DNA from: an uncultured Poribacteria bacterium
GTDB lineage: Bacteria > Poribacteria > WGA-4E > WGA-3G
Assembly: GCA_951828515.1 (NCBI GenBank)
Contig: OX639992.1
Location: forward strand, 5,186,217-5,250,216
DNA length: 64,000 nucleotides
Reading direction: 5' to 3'
Positions 50,514 to 59,973 of the stretch are shown in pieces. The notes below the pieces were generated by a model that did not search any database, was not told the origin of the DNA, and worked only from the letters and a program-made list of their open reading frames with translations. Every line of letters starts with the position of its first letter. The first letter of the stretch is position 1. The position numbers and the translations under genes are program-made.

Positions 50514-51362
50514 TTGAGCATTTCCCTTAGATATACGGAACGGAACATGAAATCAAAAACGCACCTCACTGAACCGCAAGGTAAAATTAAAAAGTATGTA
50601 AAACATCTAATTTTCATCTTTTTGCTCATAGGAACCCTTGCCGTAAACGGTGTCTCTCGTTCACTTGTTGAAAGTCCTGACATCGCTCCAAATCCGCTAA
50701 GGGTTGGAGAAAAATTAACCTATAATATTAGTTGGAAAAAAATACCTGCCGCCAAGCGTACAGACTGGATCTCCAAGGAGGAGTCCCTAAGTGGAGAGAC
50801 GGTTTATCACATCCAGTCTGAAATGAAAACTCGTGCGCTTTTCAGAGTCTATAGTTTCCAGAGACAAGAGGAAACCTATTTTAATCCGATCACCCTCTCA
50901 CCGGTCCGCTTTCAGAATCGTCTGCAGGATCAAAAATATCGCGCCACAGTCAGAGTTGATTTTCGAGAGGAAACGGCGGAATATGAAAAAATCTCACGCC
51001 CAAAGCCGAAATCGCCTGAAAAACGCGAGGCAAAAGTCTTAGAAATACCCGTTGGCACACAGGATGAACTGTCAACACTCTATTTTTTACGTTCTAAAGA
51101 ATTTGAACTCGGTAAAACTTATTTTTTCCCGATGATCACGAAGGGAAAAGTCCAGAAGGTTACACTCACTGTTGAGCATAGAGAGATAGTAAAAAGTAAG
51201 GCATTGGGCATCGTCAAAACGCTCGTCCTGCAAACCTCAGCAGGCGACCGTTTCTGGCTCACGGATGATGAACGTCGGTTACCAGTCAAAGCGGAGAGCA
51301 AAATAGGGCAATTAACAGTAAAGGTCACCTTAACCGATATCGAGTTTACAGACACAGAGTAG
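50514..51362 (+). CDS. DUF3108 family protein, copy 1
   Basis: 282 aa from the TTG six nt behind GGAGGGG; the ATG at 50547 is an alternative start. A hydrophobic segment ('HLIFIFLLIGTLAVNG') precedes the domain, and the N-terminal codons include a copy of the dispersed leader repeat. The domain has 'NPLRVGEKLTYNISWKKIPA', 'GETVYHIQSEMKTRALFRVY', 'EIPVGTQDELSTLYFLRSKE' and 'LGIVKTLVLQTSAGDRFWLT', which match DUF3108. Its members are periplasmic and of unknown role. The next gene is a close duplicate. Confidence 0.78.
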   Translation: MSISLRYTERNMKSKTHLTEPQGKIKKYVKHLIFIFLLIGTLAVNGVSRSLVESPDIAPNPLRVGEKLTYNISWKKIPAAKRTDWISKEESLSGETVYHIQSEMKTRALFRVYSFQRQEETYFNPITLSPVRFQNRLQDQKYRATVRVDFREETAEYEKISRPKPKSPEKREAKVLEIPVGTQDELSTLYFLRSKEFELGKTYFFPMITKGKVQKVTLTVEHREIVKSKALGIVKTLVLQTSAGDRFWLTDDERRLPVKAESKIGQLTVKVTLTDIEFTDTE

Positions 51363-51656
51363 CTGTCAGCCGGCAGACTGCTTCGCAGTGAGAGTCGTCA
51401 GAATGGGTCGCGAGCACAATTCGCTCCTACTTGATGGTTTCTATTCCATCGAAAATTTAGTTCGACATGAAATGGAGGCGTTTTTGAGAACCAACACGGG
51501 ATTTCGTCTGGGGATAGACTAAATCCGTTCCTCGTATTACATTTGTGCGTGTGGCATTGCGTGAGGTGTTGCTTTGGTTCTTGAAAGGCGAACAATCGAT
51601 CCCCAAACTTTGTTGTTTAACCGAAGGTGTAATTAAAAAATCGGGAGGACAAAAGT
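51363..51656. repeat. Intergenic sequence duplicated with the DUF3108 gene
   Basis: The segment GTCGCGAGCACAATTCGCTC to TGATGGTTTCTATTCCATC (51405-51450) parallels 50418-50466, and the following GGAGG/leader-type sequence is also similar. The duplication therefore included upstream sequence. Nothing coding is seen. Confidence 0.5.
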
Positions 51657-52424
51657 TTGCAGTATGTAAAGCATCTAATTTTCATCTTTTTGCTCATAGT
51701 AACTCTTGGTGCAGATGATACCCCCGAATCGCTTGTTGAAAGCCCAAACATTTCACCGTATCCACTACGGGTCGGTGAAATGTTAACTTACAATATTTCT
51801 GTGAAAAAAATATCAGCCATCCAACGGACGGACTGGATTGTCAAAGAAGAATTGATGAATGGAGAGACGGTTTATCACATCCAGTCTAAAATGAAAACTC
51901 GTGCGCTTTTCAGATTCTATAAATTCAATAGACAAGAAGAAACGTATTTGACTCCGAAGACGCTCTCACCTGTCCGCTTTCGGAGTCAGTCGCAGAAAGG
52001 GAAACATAGCACCACTGTGACAATTGATTTTCGAGGGGAAACGGCGGAATATGAAAAAATCTCACGCCCAAAGCCGAAATCACCTGAAACACGTGAGGCA
52101 AAGGTCTTAGAAATACCCGTTGGCACACAAAATGAACTGTCGGCACTCTACTTCCTACGTTCTAAGCAACTCGCAGTTGGTAAAACCTATTTCTTCCCGA
52201 TGATAACGGAGGGTGAGGTTAAGAAGATTACCATCACTGTTGAGGACAGAGAGAGGGTAAAGAATAAGAAAGTGGGCACCGTTGAAACCCTCGTCCTACA
52301 AACTTCAACAGGGGGTCGCTACTGGTTCACAGATGACGAGCGTCGGTTAATCGTCAAAGCAGAAACCCAGAAGGAAGGTTCGACAGCGCAAATGACTTTA
52401 ACCAACATCGAGTTTACCAACTAA
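51657..52424 (+). CDS. DUF3108 family protein, copy 2
   Basis: 255 aa from the TTG seven nt behind GGGAGGA. The sequence aligns with the preceding gene almost throughout: 'KHLIFIFLLIVTLG', 'YPLRVGEMLTYNISVKKIS', 'NGETVYHIQSKMKTRALFRF', 'EIPVGTQNELSALYFLRSKQ' and 'ETLVLQTSTGGRYWFTDDER'. Differences are scattered, as in a diverged tandem duplicate. The N-terminal segment is a signal peptide. The mfd gene begins about 60 nt downstream, so cotranscription is possible. Confidence 0.78.
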   Translation: MQYVKHLIFIFLLIVTLGADDTPESLVESPNISPYPLRVGEMLTYNISVKKISAIQRTDWIVKEELMNGETVYHIQSKMKTRALFRFYKFNRQEETYLTPKTLSPVRFRSQSQKGKHSTTVTIDFRGETAEYEKISRPKPKSPETREAKVLEIPVGTQNELSALYFLRSKQLAVGKTYFFPMITEGEVKKITITVEDRERVKNKKVGTVETLVLQTSTGGRYWFTDDERRLIVKAETQKEGSTAQMTLTNIEFTN

Positions 52425-52483
52425 GACGGATAATCGTTAATTTGTAGCTGCAATCGCCAGCACGGTTTGTCAAGGAAAAAGTA

Positions 52484-55400
52484 GTGATAGAGTTTTTACG
52501 TAAAACAGAAAATTATCAAACACTGGTGACACGCCTCAAAAGTGGGAACCAGAAACTCCCGTGGCTCAGAGGGTTGGCAAACGCATCAACGGCGTATCTT
52601 TTGGCAACTCTCATTGATGATTTTCCAAGTAAATCCTTCCTGATTATTCTTCCCTCACAACGTGAAGCCGAGCAAGTTTTAGAAGAAATATGTACATACA
52701 CGTCGTACCCTGCTTTGGATACACCAACAACTATGCTCGATGTGCAGTCCAAAATGAATCTGTTTCCCGGCTGGAACCGAAAAATTTTTGATGGGATCGC
52801 GCCTTCCAAGGAAACCGTCGCAGATCGGATGCGATGTCTGGAAAACTTACTCTATAAAGAACGAAGCATCATTGTAACATCGAGTCAAGCGATGCTTTAT
52901 AGACTCCCCCCGCGTCACCGATTTGCCGAGGCATGCCGTGTCCTTAATCTCGGAGATGAAATAGATCCAGACGATGTCGCGGAGATGCTTATCGGCGGCG
53001 GCTACCAAAACGTTGAACTTGTAGAGGTCAAAGGCGAATTTGCACGTAGAGGCGACATCTTAGATGTCTATCCGCTAACTACCGACACCCCAATACGCGT
53101 CGAGTTTTTTGGAGATGAAATTGATACGATCCGTGCTTTCGATCCGATTTCACAACGTTCAACTGAACCCATCGAATCGGTCACACTTACACCCTTGCGG
53201 GAAGTGCTTTCTGCTGATGTATCTGCCGATCATTGGCAAACCCAAGCCGATGCCCTTATCCAAGAACACACGACACCAGAGCTGATAAACACGGTTCGGG
53301 AGATAACACAATCTTTAACAGAGGCGGCATCTTCTCAATACCGGCTTCAGGAATGTCCGCTTGATGATGGAATAGAGGGCTTTTTGCCGATGCTTGTTCC
53401 AGAAACAGAACTGCTCACCGACTATCTGCCGGATGACACAATCGTCTGCTTGATAGAGCCGCAGTGGCAGAAGCGCGAAGTATCGCAAATGCACGAACAG
53501 ATCCAGGAGTTGTACCAGAAGAAGTTAGAGGCGTCTAACCTTATGGTCCCCCCGGATAAGCTGCTTGTCTGCTTTGAAACGCTCAGTACTGAATTGGAGA
53601 AATATTCTGTCGTCTCATCTTCTGTGGCTCCACCCCGTGAAGTCATAGATAATAAGATACCGCCCCTGCATTTTGAGATGAAACCGTTAGCACTGCCATC
53701 TGGCAACTATCAAACAATCATCAATCAGATGAAAACTTGGATGGAGGAAGGCACCCGGATTCATGTTTTCTGTGAAACGCCTCAACAGTCGAAGCGCGTG
53801 TCTGAAATCTTAGCAGAACGCGAATTGTACCCTCCAGATATTCAAACGAGTGTCGGTGCAATTAGTGAAGGGTTTCTCAATGAATCACTAAATCTCGTCG
53901 CTATTTCTGAAGATGAACTCTTTGGCAGTCGTCAGTACCGCCGTCCCATCCGACCTCGTCCTTCTACAGATGGAACACCAATTCTCAGCCTCATTGATTT
54001 AAAAGTTGGCGATTATGTCGTACACGTCTCGCACGGTATCGCTATCTATGATGGGATACGCCGATTGGCGATTGATGGAAAGTCACAAGATTTTCTGATA
54101 CTTCGATACAACGCAGATGACATCCTTTATGTGCCGACCTATCAAGTCGACCTCGTTCAGAAATATATCGGTAGCAAAGACAACTCTTATAAACCACGTG
54201 TGGATCGGCTTGGTGGGACTGCTTGGAATCGAAGAAAGGGACGCGTTAAAAAGTCAATCGAACAAATGGCGGGAGAACTGCTCAAGTTGTACGCCCTTCG
54301 CCAAGCGCGCAAAGGCTTCAGTTTTCCTGCTGAGGTGCCTTGGCAAACCGAATTTGAAGCACTTTTTCCGTATCAAGAGACCAACGATCAGCTCCAAGCG
54401 ATTGAAGATGTAAAATCAGATATGGAAGACGAACGTCCGATGGATAGGCTCGTCTGTGGAGATGTCGGATACGGGAAAACTGAGATAGCATTACGTGCCG
54501 CTTTCAAAGCCGTCATGTCCGAGAAACAGGTGGCGATCCTTGTTCCTACGACCATCCTCGCGCTCCAACACTACGACACTTTTGAAAAACGTTTTCAGCC
54601 TTTCCCCGTTAACATTGAAATGTTAAACCGGTTCCGCACACCGAAAGAGATAAAACAAATTAAAGAGGGGTTGGCGAAAGGCACAGTTGATGTTGTGATT
54701 GGAACACATAGCCTACTTTCCAAAACGGTTGAGTTCGATAGTCTCGGACTTTTAATAATTGACGAAGAACATCGCTTTGGCGTTAAGCATAAAGAAAAAA
54801 TAAAACAATTCAAAGAAACCATTGACGTCCTTACATTGACCGCTACGCCTATTCCACGTACACTCCACATGTCGCTTGTTGGCATCCGAGACTTTAGCGC
54901 AATTAACACGCCACCTGCGGATCGATTGCCGATTCAGACGTACGTCATGCCTTATGACAGTGATGTGATTCGCGAAGCTATCACCACAGAATTAGGGCGC
55001 GGCGGACAAGTATTTTTTGTCCATAACCGTGTTCAGGACATCCAGAGTATCGCTTTAGCAATTCAACAACTGGTTCCGGATGCCCGCGTTGCTGTCGCAC
55101 ATGGACAGATGCCTGAACGAGAATTAGAGACCGTTATGCTGGAGTTTGTCCGGCATAAACATGATATCCTCGTCTGCACAATGATTATTGAATCAGGACT
55201 GGATATCCCCAACGTTAACACCATCCTCATTAATCGAGCGGATGCGCTCGGTTTGGCGCAACTCTATCAGTTAAGAGGGCGCGTCGGACGTGCTACTGTA
55301 CAGGCTTACGGATACCTTTTTTATCCACAGGACAAGGCAATTACAGAAGGTGCAGAGAAGAGACTTCGGGTTATCGAAGAATTCACAGACCTCGGTTCAG

Positions 55401-55996
55401 GTTTCAAAATAGCCCTCCGAGATTTGGAGATTCGGGGTGCTGGAAACATCCTCGGTGCTGAACAGCATGGACACATCGTCACTATCGGTTATGAACTGTA
55501 TTGTAGACTTCTTGAAGAAGCGGTGATGGCACTAAAGGGTGAAAAGGTCGAGGAAACCGTGGAAACGCGTATCAGCCTCCCCATTGAAGCATATCTCCCC
55601 GATGACTATGTTCCAGATAGCCGTCAAAAGGTTTCTATCTATAAGAAAATTGCTGGGCTTAAGGATCAAGAGGCACTGAATGAGTTGCGAGAAGAATTGA
55701 AGGACCGGTACGGTGCGATACCCGAACCGGCTGAGATGCTGTTGGAGATTGCCAACATCAAACAACTCAGTCAACATCTTGGTGTGACAGCCATTGTTGG
55801 TGGGACGGAACAGGTAAAAGTTACTTTCGATGAAAGAAAACCACGAATTAATGTGAAGAAATTTGTTGAAATAGTTCACAAAAATAAAGACCTCCAGTTA
55901 CAGCCTCCGGCGCAACTTAGAATTCGTATGTCGGGAGTGACTGGCGCGAGTATGTTGACCGAATTGCAACAAACGCTGAAGTTGTTTGTTGCGTAA
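52484..55996 (+). CDS. mfd: Transcription-repair coupling factor Mfd
   Basis: 1170 aa, the normal length. The N-terminal UvrB-like part includes 'FEARRGDILDVYPL'-like 'GEFARRGDILDVYPLTTDTP'. The RNA-polymerase-interacting (CarD-like) domain is near 507-570 ('DYVVHVSHGIAIYDG'). The translocase follows with Walker A 'CGDVGYGKTEIALRAAF' (about 657), the DEEH box 'LLIIDEEHRFGV' (about 758) and 'TATPIPRTLHMSL'. The C-terminal TRCF domain includes 'LPDDYVPDSRQKVSIYKKIA'. Mfd removes stalled RNA polymerase and recruits UvrA. The start is GTG behind AAGGA. The cluster mfd-ppiC-surA that follows is common in other bacteria. Confidence 0.96.
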   Translation: MIEFLRKTENYQTLVTRLKSGNQKLPWLRGLANASTAYLLATLIDDFPSKSFLIILPSQREAEQVLEEICTYTSYPALDTPTTMLDVQSKMNLFPGWNRKIFDGIAPSKETVADRMRCLENLLYKERSIIVTSSQAMLYRLPPRHRFAEACRVLNLGDEIDPDDVAEMLIGGGYQNVELVEVKGEFARRGDILDVYPLTTDTPIRVEFFGDEIDTIRAFDPISQRSTEPIESVTLTPLREVLSADVSADHWQTQADALIQEHTTPELINTVREITQSLTEAASSQYRLQECPLDDGIEGFLPMLVPETELLTDYLPDDTIVCLIEPQWQKREVSQMHEQIQELYQKKLEASNLMVPPDKLLVCFETLSTELEKYSVVSSSVAPPREVIDNKIPPLHFEMKPLALPSGNYQTIINQMKTWMEEGTRIHVFCETPQQSKRVSEILAERELYPPDIQTSVGAISEGFLNESLNLVAISEDELFGSRQYRRPIRPRPSTDGTPILSLIDLKVGDYVVHVSHGIAIYDGIRRLAIDGKSQDFLILRYNADDILYVPTYQVDLVQKYIGSKDNSYKPRVDRLGGTAWNRRKGRVKKSIEQMAGELLKLYALRQARKGFSFPAEVPWQTEFEALFPYQETNDQLQAIEDVKSDMEDERPMDRLVCGDVGYGKTEIALRAAFKAVMSEKQVAILVPTTILALQHYDTFEKRFQPFPVNIEMLNRFRTPKEIKQIKEGLAKGTVDVVIGTHSLLSKTVEFDSLGLLIIDEEHRFGVKHKEKIKQFKETIDVLTLTATPIPRTLHMSLVGIRDFSAINTPPADRLPIQTYVMPYDSDVIREAITTELGRGGQVFFVHNRVQDIQSIALAIQQLVPDARVAVAHGQMPERELETVMLEFVRHKHDILVCTMIIESGLDIPNVNTILINRADALGLAQLYQLRGRVGRATVQAYGYLFYPQDKAITEGAEKRLRVIEEFTDLGSGFKIALRDLEIRGAGNILGAEQHGHIVTIGYELYCRLLEEAVMALKGEKVEETVETRISLPIEAYLPDDYVPDSRQKVSIYKKIAGLKDQEALNELREELKDRYGAIPEPAEMLLEIANIKQLSQHLGVTAIVGGTEQVKVTFDERKPRINVKKFVEIVHKNKDLQLQPPAQLRIRMSGVTGASMLTELQQTLKLFVA

Positions 55997-56030
55997 TCGT
56001 AAAATGAAAGGTCAACTCAAAAAGACGTGC

Positions 56031-56096
56031 TACGCGCATTATCCAGAGCGCGTAAGCGCAACCGGTAAGCAAAACCTGTGAAGGTTTAGTTATTAC
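56031..56096. repeat. Hairpins in the mfd-ppiC gap
   Basis: TACGCGC/GCGCGTA (56031-56054) and AAACCT/AGGTTT (about 56080-56095). No T tract; their role is unclear. Confidence 0.35.
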
Positions 56097-56123
56097 TATT
56101 TAACCGCAAGGAACATTAAGAAT

Positions 56124-57098
56124 ATGAAAAAAACGATTGCTATTTTTGTCATGGTCACTGTGACCTGTCTACTAACATGGAAATTTGTTCAGTCCGATAG
56201 TCATGAACAACCCATGTCCGCGATGGACGAGAGCAAGATAATTTTGGCAGAGTACAAATGGAATGGCGAGCCGTATCAAATCTCATTGGCTGATTTGAAC
56301 GCTGCCATCGCAGAACTGCCCGTTTATCGCCAACAGAACTATGATACTCGGGAAGACAAAGCCGAGTATCTTGAGGAATTGATAGATGAACGACTCCAGA
56401 TCCTTCGCGCTGCCGACGATGGATTTGATTCGCTTGCCGAACACGTCAAGAAGCTTGAAGACTATACCCATCAGTTGATGGTTGAAAAATTGACCGAGGC
56501 TGAAGTGGATGCCAAAATTCTCGTTACTGATGAGGATCTCATGGCATATTATCAAGCGAATTTGAGTGAATACATTGAAGAAGCGAAAGTTCGTGCAACC
56601 TGTATTACCCTTGATGACGAAGACTTTGCCAATGAGACTTTAGATGCTATTAAGGCAGGCAAAGACATTGTTGAGGTAGCGAAGGAGCTTGCAGAAGCAG
56701 GTAAACTCGCCAACGGACCTGGCACCAATGAGGACGATCCAGGGAACACCTACCTGTTTACCAAGTCCGTATCCCCACGTTGGGCGGAGTTCACTGACGC
56801 TGTCTTTGCGCAGGAGGTCGGCGAAATGACCGATATCCTTTTTGAGGTTGATGTCAACGACGAAACCTTCTATCTCATCTTCCGTAAAGAAGAGCATCAG
56901 CCGGACCGCCAGCAGGAATTCGATGAGGTCGAGGGTGATGTCCAAAGAACGATTGAGCGTGAAAAGAAACGCGCACGCATCAGTGAGTGGGTCACCGAGA
57001 TCACTGAGAAAGGCAAGTTGAAAACCTATCCTGAAAATATTCCGGAGCCGCCGAAAATGGAAGAAGCGGAAACCGAAGAATCAGAGTCAGATCAATAG
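56124..57098 (+). CDS. Parvulin-like peptidyl-prolyl isomerase/SurA-like chaperone, copy 1
   Basis: 324 aa. It starts at ATG behind a CAAGG leader. A signal peptide or membrane anchor (about 1-22) precedes an N-terminal SurA-type helical part ('EYLEELIDERLQILRAADDG', 'LMVEKLTEAEVDAKI'). The centre (about 150-260) is a parvulin-like region ('YIEEAKVRATCITLDDEDFA', 'IVEVAKELAEAG', 'WAEFTDAVFAQEVGEMTDIL'). The active-site residues of parvulins are not all evident, so it may act as a chaperone without isomerase activity. The acidic tail is short. The gene at 57264 is a paralogue. Confidence 0.78.
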   Translation: MKKTIAIFVMVTVTCLLTWKFVQSDSHEQPMSAMDESKIILAEYKWNGEPYQISLADLNAAIAELPVYRQQNYDTREDKAEYLEELIDERLQILRAADDGFDSLAEHVKKLEDYTHQLMVEKLTEAEVDAKILVTDEDLMAYYQANLSEYIEEAKVRATCITLDDEDFANETLDAIKAGKDIVEVAKELAEAGKLANGPGTNEDDPGNTYLFTKSVSPRWAEFTDAVFAQEVGEMTDILFEVDVNDETFYLIFRKEEHQPDRQQEFDEVEGDVQRTIEREKKRARISEWVTEITEKGKLKTYPENIPEPPKMEEAETEESESDQ

Positions 57099-57107
57099 GC
57101 AGGAGAA

Positions 57108-57243
57108 TAGCGGTCAGCAATCAGCCATCAGCAAAGAGGGGCTTGGGAACACAATCCACCGCTAAACGATAGTATTTCAAAGCAGGATAGATCGTTACCA
57201 AAAACCTCTTAACCGACCGCTGACAGCCGACAACCGACCGCCA
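57108..57243. repeat. Heptamer repeat cluster with inverted half
   Basis: GCGGTCAGCAATCAGCCATC on the left and ACCGACCGCTGACAGCCGAC on the right, opposed in orientation. Located between the two parvulin-like genes. Confidence 0.6.
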
Positions 57244-57263
57244 TTAAAAAAGGAGTTAGATAA

Positions 57264-58391
57264 ATGCTCACAGTAGTTGCCCGCTTCATGGGCAGAATTT
57301 TTTTAGTGATTCGCAAAGCGTTAAATGACGGAATTGGTCTAACAACAACTCTTAATGAAGTTCCGCCTGCGCCGTTGTTGCAGGCTGCTATCATTCATGA
57401 GTCCAAGTCGCGGATGATCCCCTTACTTTTAATTGGGATCCTTGTTACGCATCCTATCTTCTATAGCTGCGGCGACAAGGCGATCGGTGCTGATGGAACA
57501 GTCATCGCTGAATTTGAATGGGACGGTCAACATCGCATCACCCTTGAAGAGATGATGCAGGAAATCAGCGAACTTCCCGAATACAAGCAGCGTCAGTATC
57601 AGGACAAGGAAGGGTTGGAAACCTATATGACGCTCATGGCAGAGAGTCGACTTATTCTCAGTCTTGCGCGAGACGAAAAACTCAACGAAGACACAGAAAT
57701 TCTCAAGAAGGTTCAGGATTATCTCCACGAGTTGATGGTTAAGAAAATTACTGCGCAAGAGGTCGACGACAAGCTCTCTTTGAGTGAAGACGATTATGTT
57801 CAATACTACGAAGAGAACAAAGCGGAGTATGTTCGCCCTGAGCAGGTCAGACTTTCCTGTATCACGCTCCTCAATAAAGAGCGGTCTGATGAAGTTTACG
57901 CACAAATCAAAGAAGGCAAAGACATCCTTGAAATCGCTCAGGAACTCTCCGATCGCGGCGAACTCGTCGGTCCCGGTGCGAATCCCTCCACGCCTGGGGA
58001 CACGGACTATATTAGCCGGGATGCCTTCCCTTCGGGAACAGAACCCTTTTTAGATGCGGCGTTTGCTGCGGAAATCGGTCAGATGCACGATGGTGTCATT
58101 GAAGTCGACGTTCAAGGTCAGAAGTACTACATGATGTTCCGGAAAGACGAAGCTCGCGATGAATACCAAAAACCGTTTGAGGAGGAAGATGTTCGTAAGA
58201 GTGTCATCCGAAAGGCGGAACGCGAGAAACGACAGGAACTCATGGACAATTGGGTTACTGAACTTCGGACACGTGCTGAGGTCAAAACGTACATAGATCG
58301 CATTCCAGAAGCAGAACCTGAAGAAGCCGAAGAGGTATCGGACGAAGAGCAGTCCGAAGTACCTCCTGTGGAGGCAGAACCTGAAGAATAG
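57264..58391 (+). CDS. Parvulin-like peptidyl-prolyl isomerase/SurA-like chaperone, copy 2
   Basis: 375 aa from the ATG behind AAAGGAGTTAGATAA. Residues 1-50 are an unusual extension; residues 51-69 ('MIPLLLIGILVTHPIFYSC') look like a lipoprotein signal, so an internal start at 57414 is possible. The rest aligns with the protein at 56124: 'DYLHELMVKKITAQEVDDKL', 'QVRLSCITLLNKERSDEVYA', 'ILEIAQELSDRGELVGPGAN' and 'PFLDAAFAAEIGQMHDGVIE'. The tail is rich in Glu and Pro. It is probably a periplasmic folding factor in the same pathway as surA. Confidence 0.78.
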   Translation: MLTVVARFMGRIFLVIRKALNDGIGLTTTLNEVPPAPLLQAAIIHESKSRMIPLLLIGILVTHPIFYSCGDKAIGADGTVIAEFEWDGQHRITLEEMMQEISELPEYKQRQYQDKEGLETYMTLMAESRLILSLARDEKLNEDTEILKKVQDYLHELMVKKITAQEVDDKLSLSEDDYVQYYEENKAEYVRPEQVRLSCITLLNKERSDEVYAQIKEGKDILEIAQELSDRGELVGPGANPSTPGDTDYISRDAFPSGTEPFLDAAFAAEIGQMHDGVIEVDVQGQKYYMMFRKDEARDEYQKPFEEEDVRKSVIRKAEREKRQELMDNWVTELRTRAEVKTYIDRIPEAEPEEAEEVSDEEQSEVPPVEAEPEE

Positions 58392-58396
58392 GTTTA

Positions 58397-58483
58397 AAAG
58401 CAATCAGCAGTCGGCAGTCAGCAGTCGGTTTCCGTTGTCGTCAACGTCACTGATAGCTGACAGCTGATCGCTGATGGCTAATA
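58397..58483. repeat. Heptamer repeat cluster with inverted half
   Basis: AGCAATCAGCAGTCGGCAGT and following CAGCAGTCGG units oppose GATAGCTGACAGCTGATCGC. Located before surA; the last units run up to the SD of that gene. Confidence 0.6.
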
Positions 58484-58497
58484 AAGGAGATGTCCAC

Positions 58498-59805
58498 ATG
58501 GCATATAGAATAACTATCTACCTTATACTCATCCTACTATTCATCAGCGGTAGTGTGAGGAGCAGTGCCGCTCGCACCTTTGACAGGATCATCGCTTACG
58601 TTAATGACGATGTCGTGACCAAGCGAGAGCTTGATGTTTTGGTGAATCAGCGCGCCATGGAACTCCAACAGGTCTATCGTTTCAATGAACGGGAGGCACT
58701 CCAGGAGGCTGAACGGCAAAGATCCGACTTACTTGACCGGCTAATCAGGCAAATGCTTCTTTTAGAAGCCGCGCTGACGCTGAAGGTTACCGTCAGTGAC
58801 ATAGAGGTTGAGCAGTACATTCAAGACTTTAAAAGTAGATATAAAATTGAAACAGACGAAGAATTTAAAAAACAATTAAACAGAGAAGGTATGACACTCG
58901 TGGCGTTTCGAGAGCAGTCAGAGCGAAACCTCAAAGCGGAGAAACTTGTTATGGGAAGAATTGTCCCTCGATTGCAAGTGCGAGCGCGTGAGATCCAAAA
59001 ATTTTTTGAGGAAAATCGGGACCAACTTCCCACTAAAACAGATAAAGTCCATTTGCGGCACATTTTTGTTGCCTTTAAACCGAATCAAGCTGACCGGGAT
59101 GCCGCATTCGAAATTGTGAATGAAGCTCTGAGAGAAATTACAGCAGATAGGACAAAGTTTGAGGAGCTTGCACGACGATATACTTCTGAGCAAAACCCAA
59201 GTTCACAGGCGGGAATCCTCATAGAAGCTACTACTGAGGAACTTGAAAGGTTTCCAAAGATATTCCAGGACGTACTCACAAACTTGGAAGCCGGCAAACT
59301 CAGCGAGCCTGTTGAAGGAAACGAGGGGATTTATATTTTCACTGTCGAAGTAAAAACCGATAAGATGATTGCATTCCGGTATCTCATTATTCCCCTTACA
59401 CCAAGTGCAGAGGCTATGCAGGAAGCACGCGAACGTATTGTTGAAGTTTTCAAAAAGTTGGAAAACGGCGGAGATTTTAACGCACTCGCAGCAGCACATT
59501 CCGACGATGCAGAAACGCGAGATAACGGCGGTGACCTCGGGGTGCGTTCCTTAACGGAACTCAATCCGAAGACTCGGACAATAATTGAAGCACTCGAAGC
59601 CGGTACTTACAGCCAACCTCACGAAACTGAATCCGGTCTTCACATCTTTAAGGTTGATGAGCGAAATAGTCCAAGCCTCAGTGAAATAGAGAAAAAACAG
59701 ATCACTTCAATACTCCGCCAGCAGCGGTTCCAAGAGGAATGGGATGCATATACCAATAAGCTTCTTGAAAACGCTTATATTCAAATTGAACTGAAAGATT
59801 TTTAA
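58498..59805 (+). CDS. surA: Periplasmic chaperone SurA (SurA_N plus two parvulin domains)
   Basis: 435 aa from the ATG eight nt behind GGAG; the ATG at 58474 lies inside repeats. A signal peptide (about 1-26) precedes the SurA N-terminal domain 'FDRIIAYVNDDVVTKRELDV' with 'LLDRLIRQMLLLEAALTLKV'. Parvulin 1 is near 180-283 ('DKVHLRHIFVAFKP', 'FEELARRYTSEQNPSSQAGI') and parvulin 2 near 290-393 ('FRYLIIPLTPSAEAMQEARE', 'LAAAHSDDAETRDNGGDLGV'). The layout equals Escherichia coli SurA, which folds outer-membrane proteins, notably LptD. It lies 168 nt upstream of the LptD-like gene. Confidence 0.9.
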   Translation: MAYRITIYLILILLFISGSVRSSAARTFDRIIAYVNDDVVTKRELDVLVNQRAMELQQVYRFNEREALQEAERQRSDLLDRLIRQMLLLEAALTLKVTVSDIEVEQYIQDFKSRYKIETDEEFKKQLNREGMTLVAFREQSERNLKAEKLVMGRIVPRLQVRAREIQKFFEENRDQLPTKTDKVHLRHIFVAFKPNQADRDAAFEIVNEALREITADRTKFEELARRYTSEQNPSSQAGILIEATTEELERFPKIFQDVLTNLEAGKLSEPVEGNEGIYIFTVEVKTDKMIAFRYLIIPLTPSAEAMQEARERIVEVFKKLENGGDFNALAAAHSDDAETRDNGGDLGVRSLTELNPKTRTIIEALEAGTYSQPHETESGLHIFKVDERNSPSLSEIEKKQITSILRQQRFQEEWDAYTNKLLENAYIQIELKDF

Positions 59806-59973
59806 TTTATGATCCCCTGGACTGCTCTCCAAATGTAAAGCAAAGACAAATACGAGCAGGTTTCTGGTGAAGTGGCAACTCAAAAAAGGATATGTACGGT
59901 ATAACCCCCAACCCTAAGCCTGCAGCAACGGCGCAGGCGGTTCAAACACGGAAACCTTAAATCCCCAGAGGCT

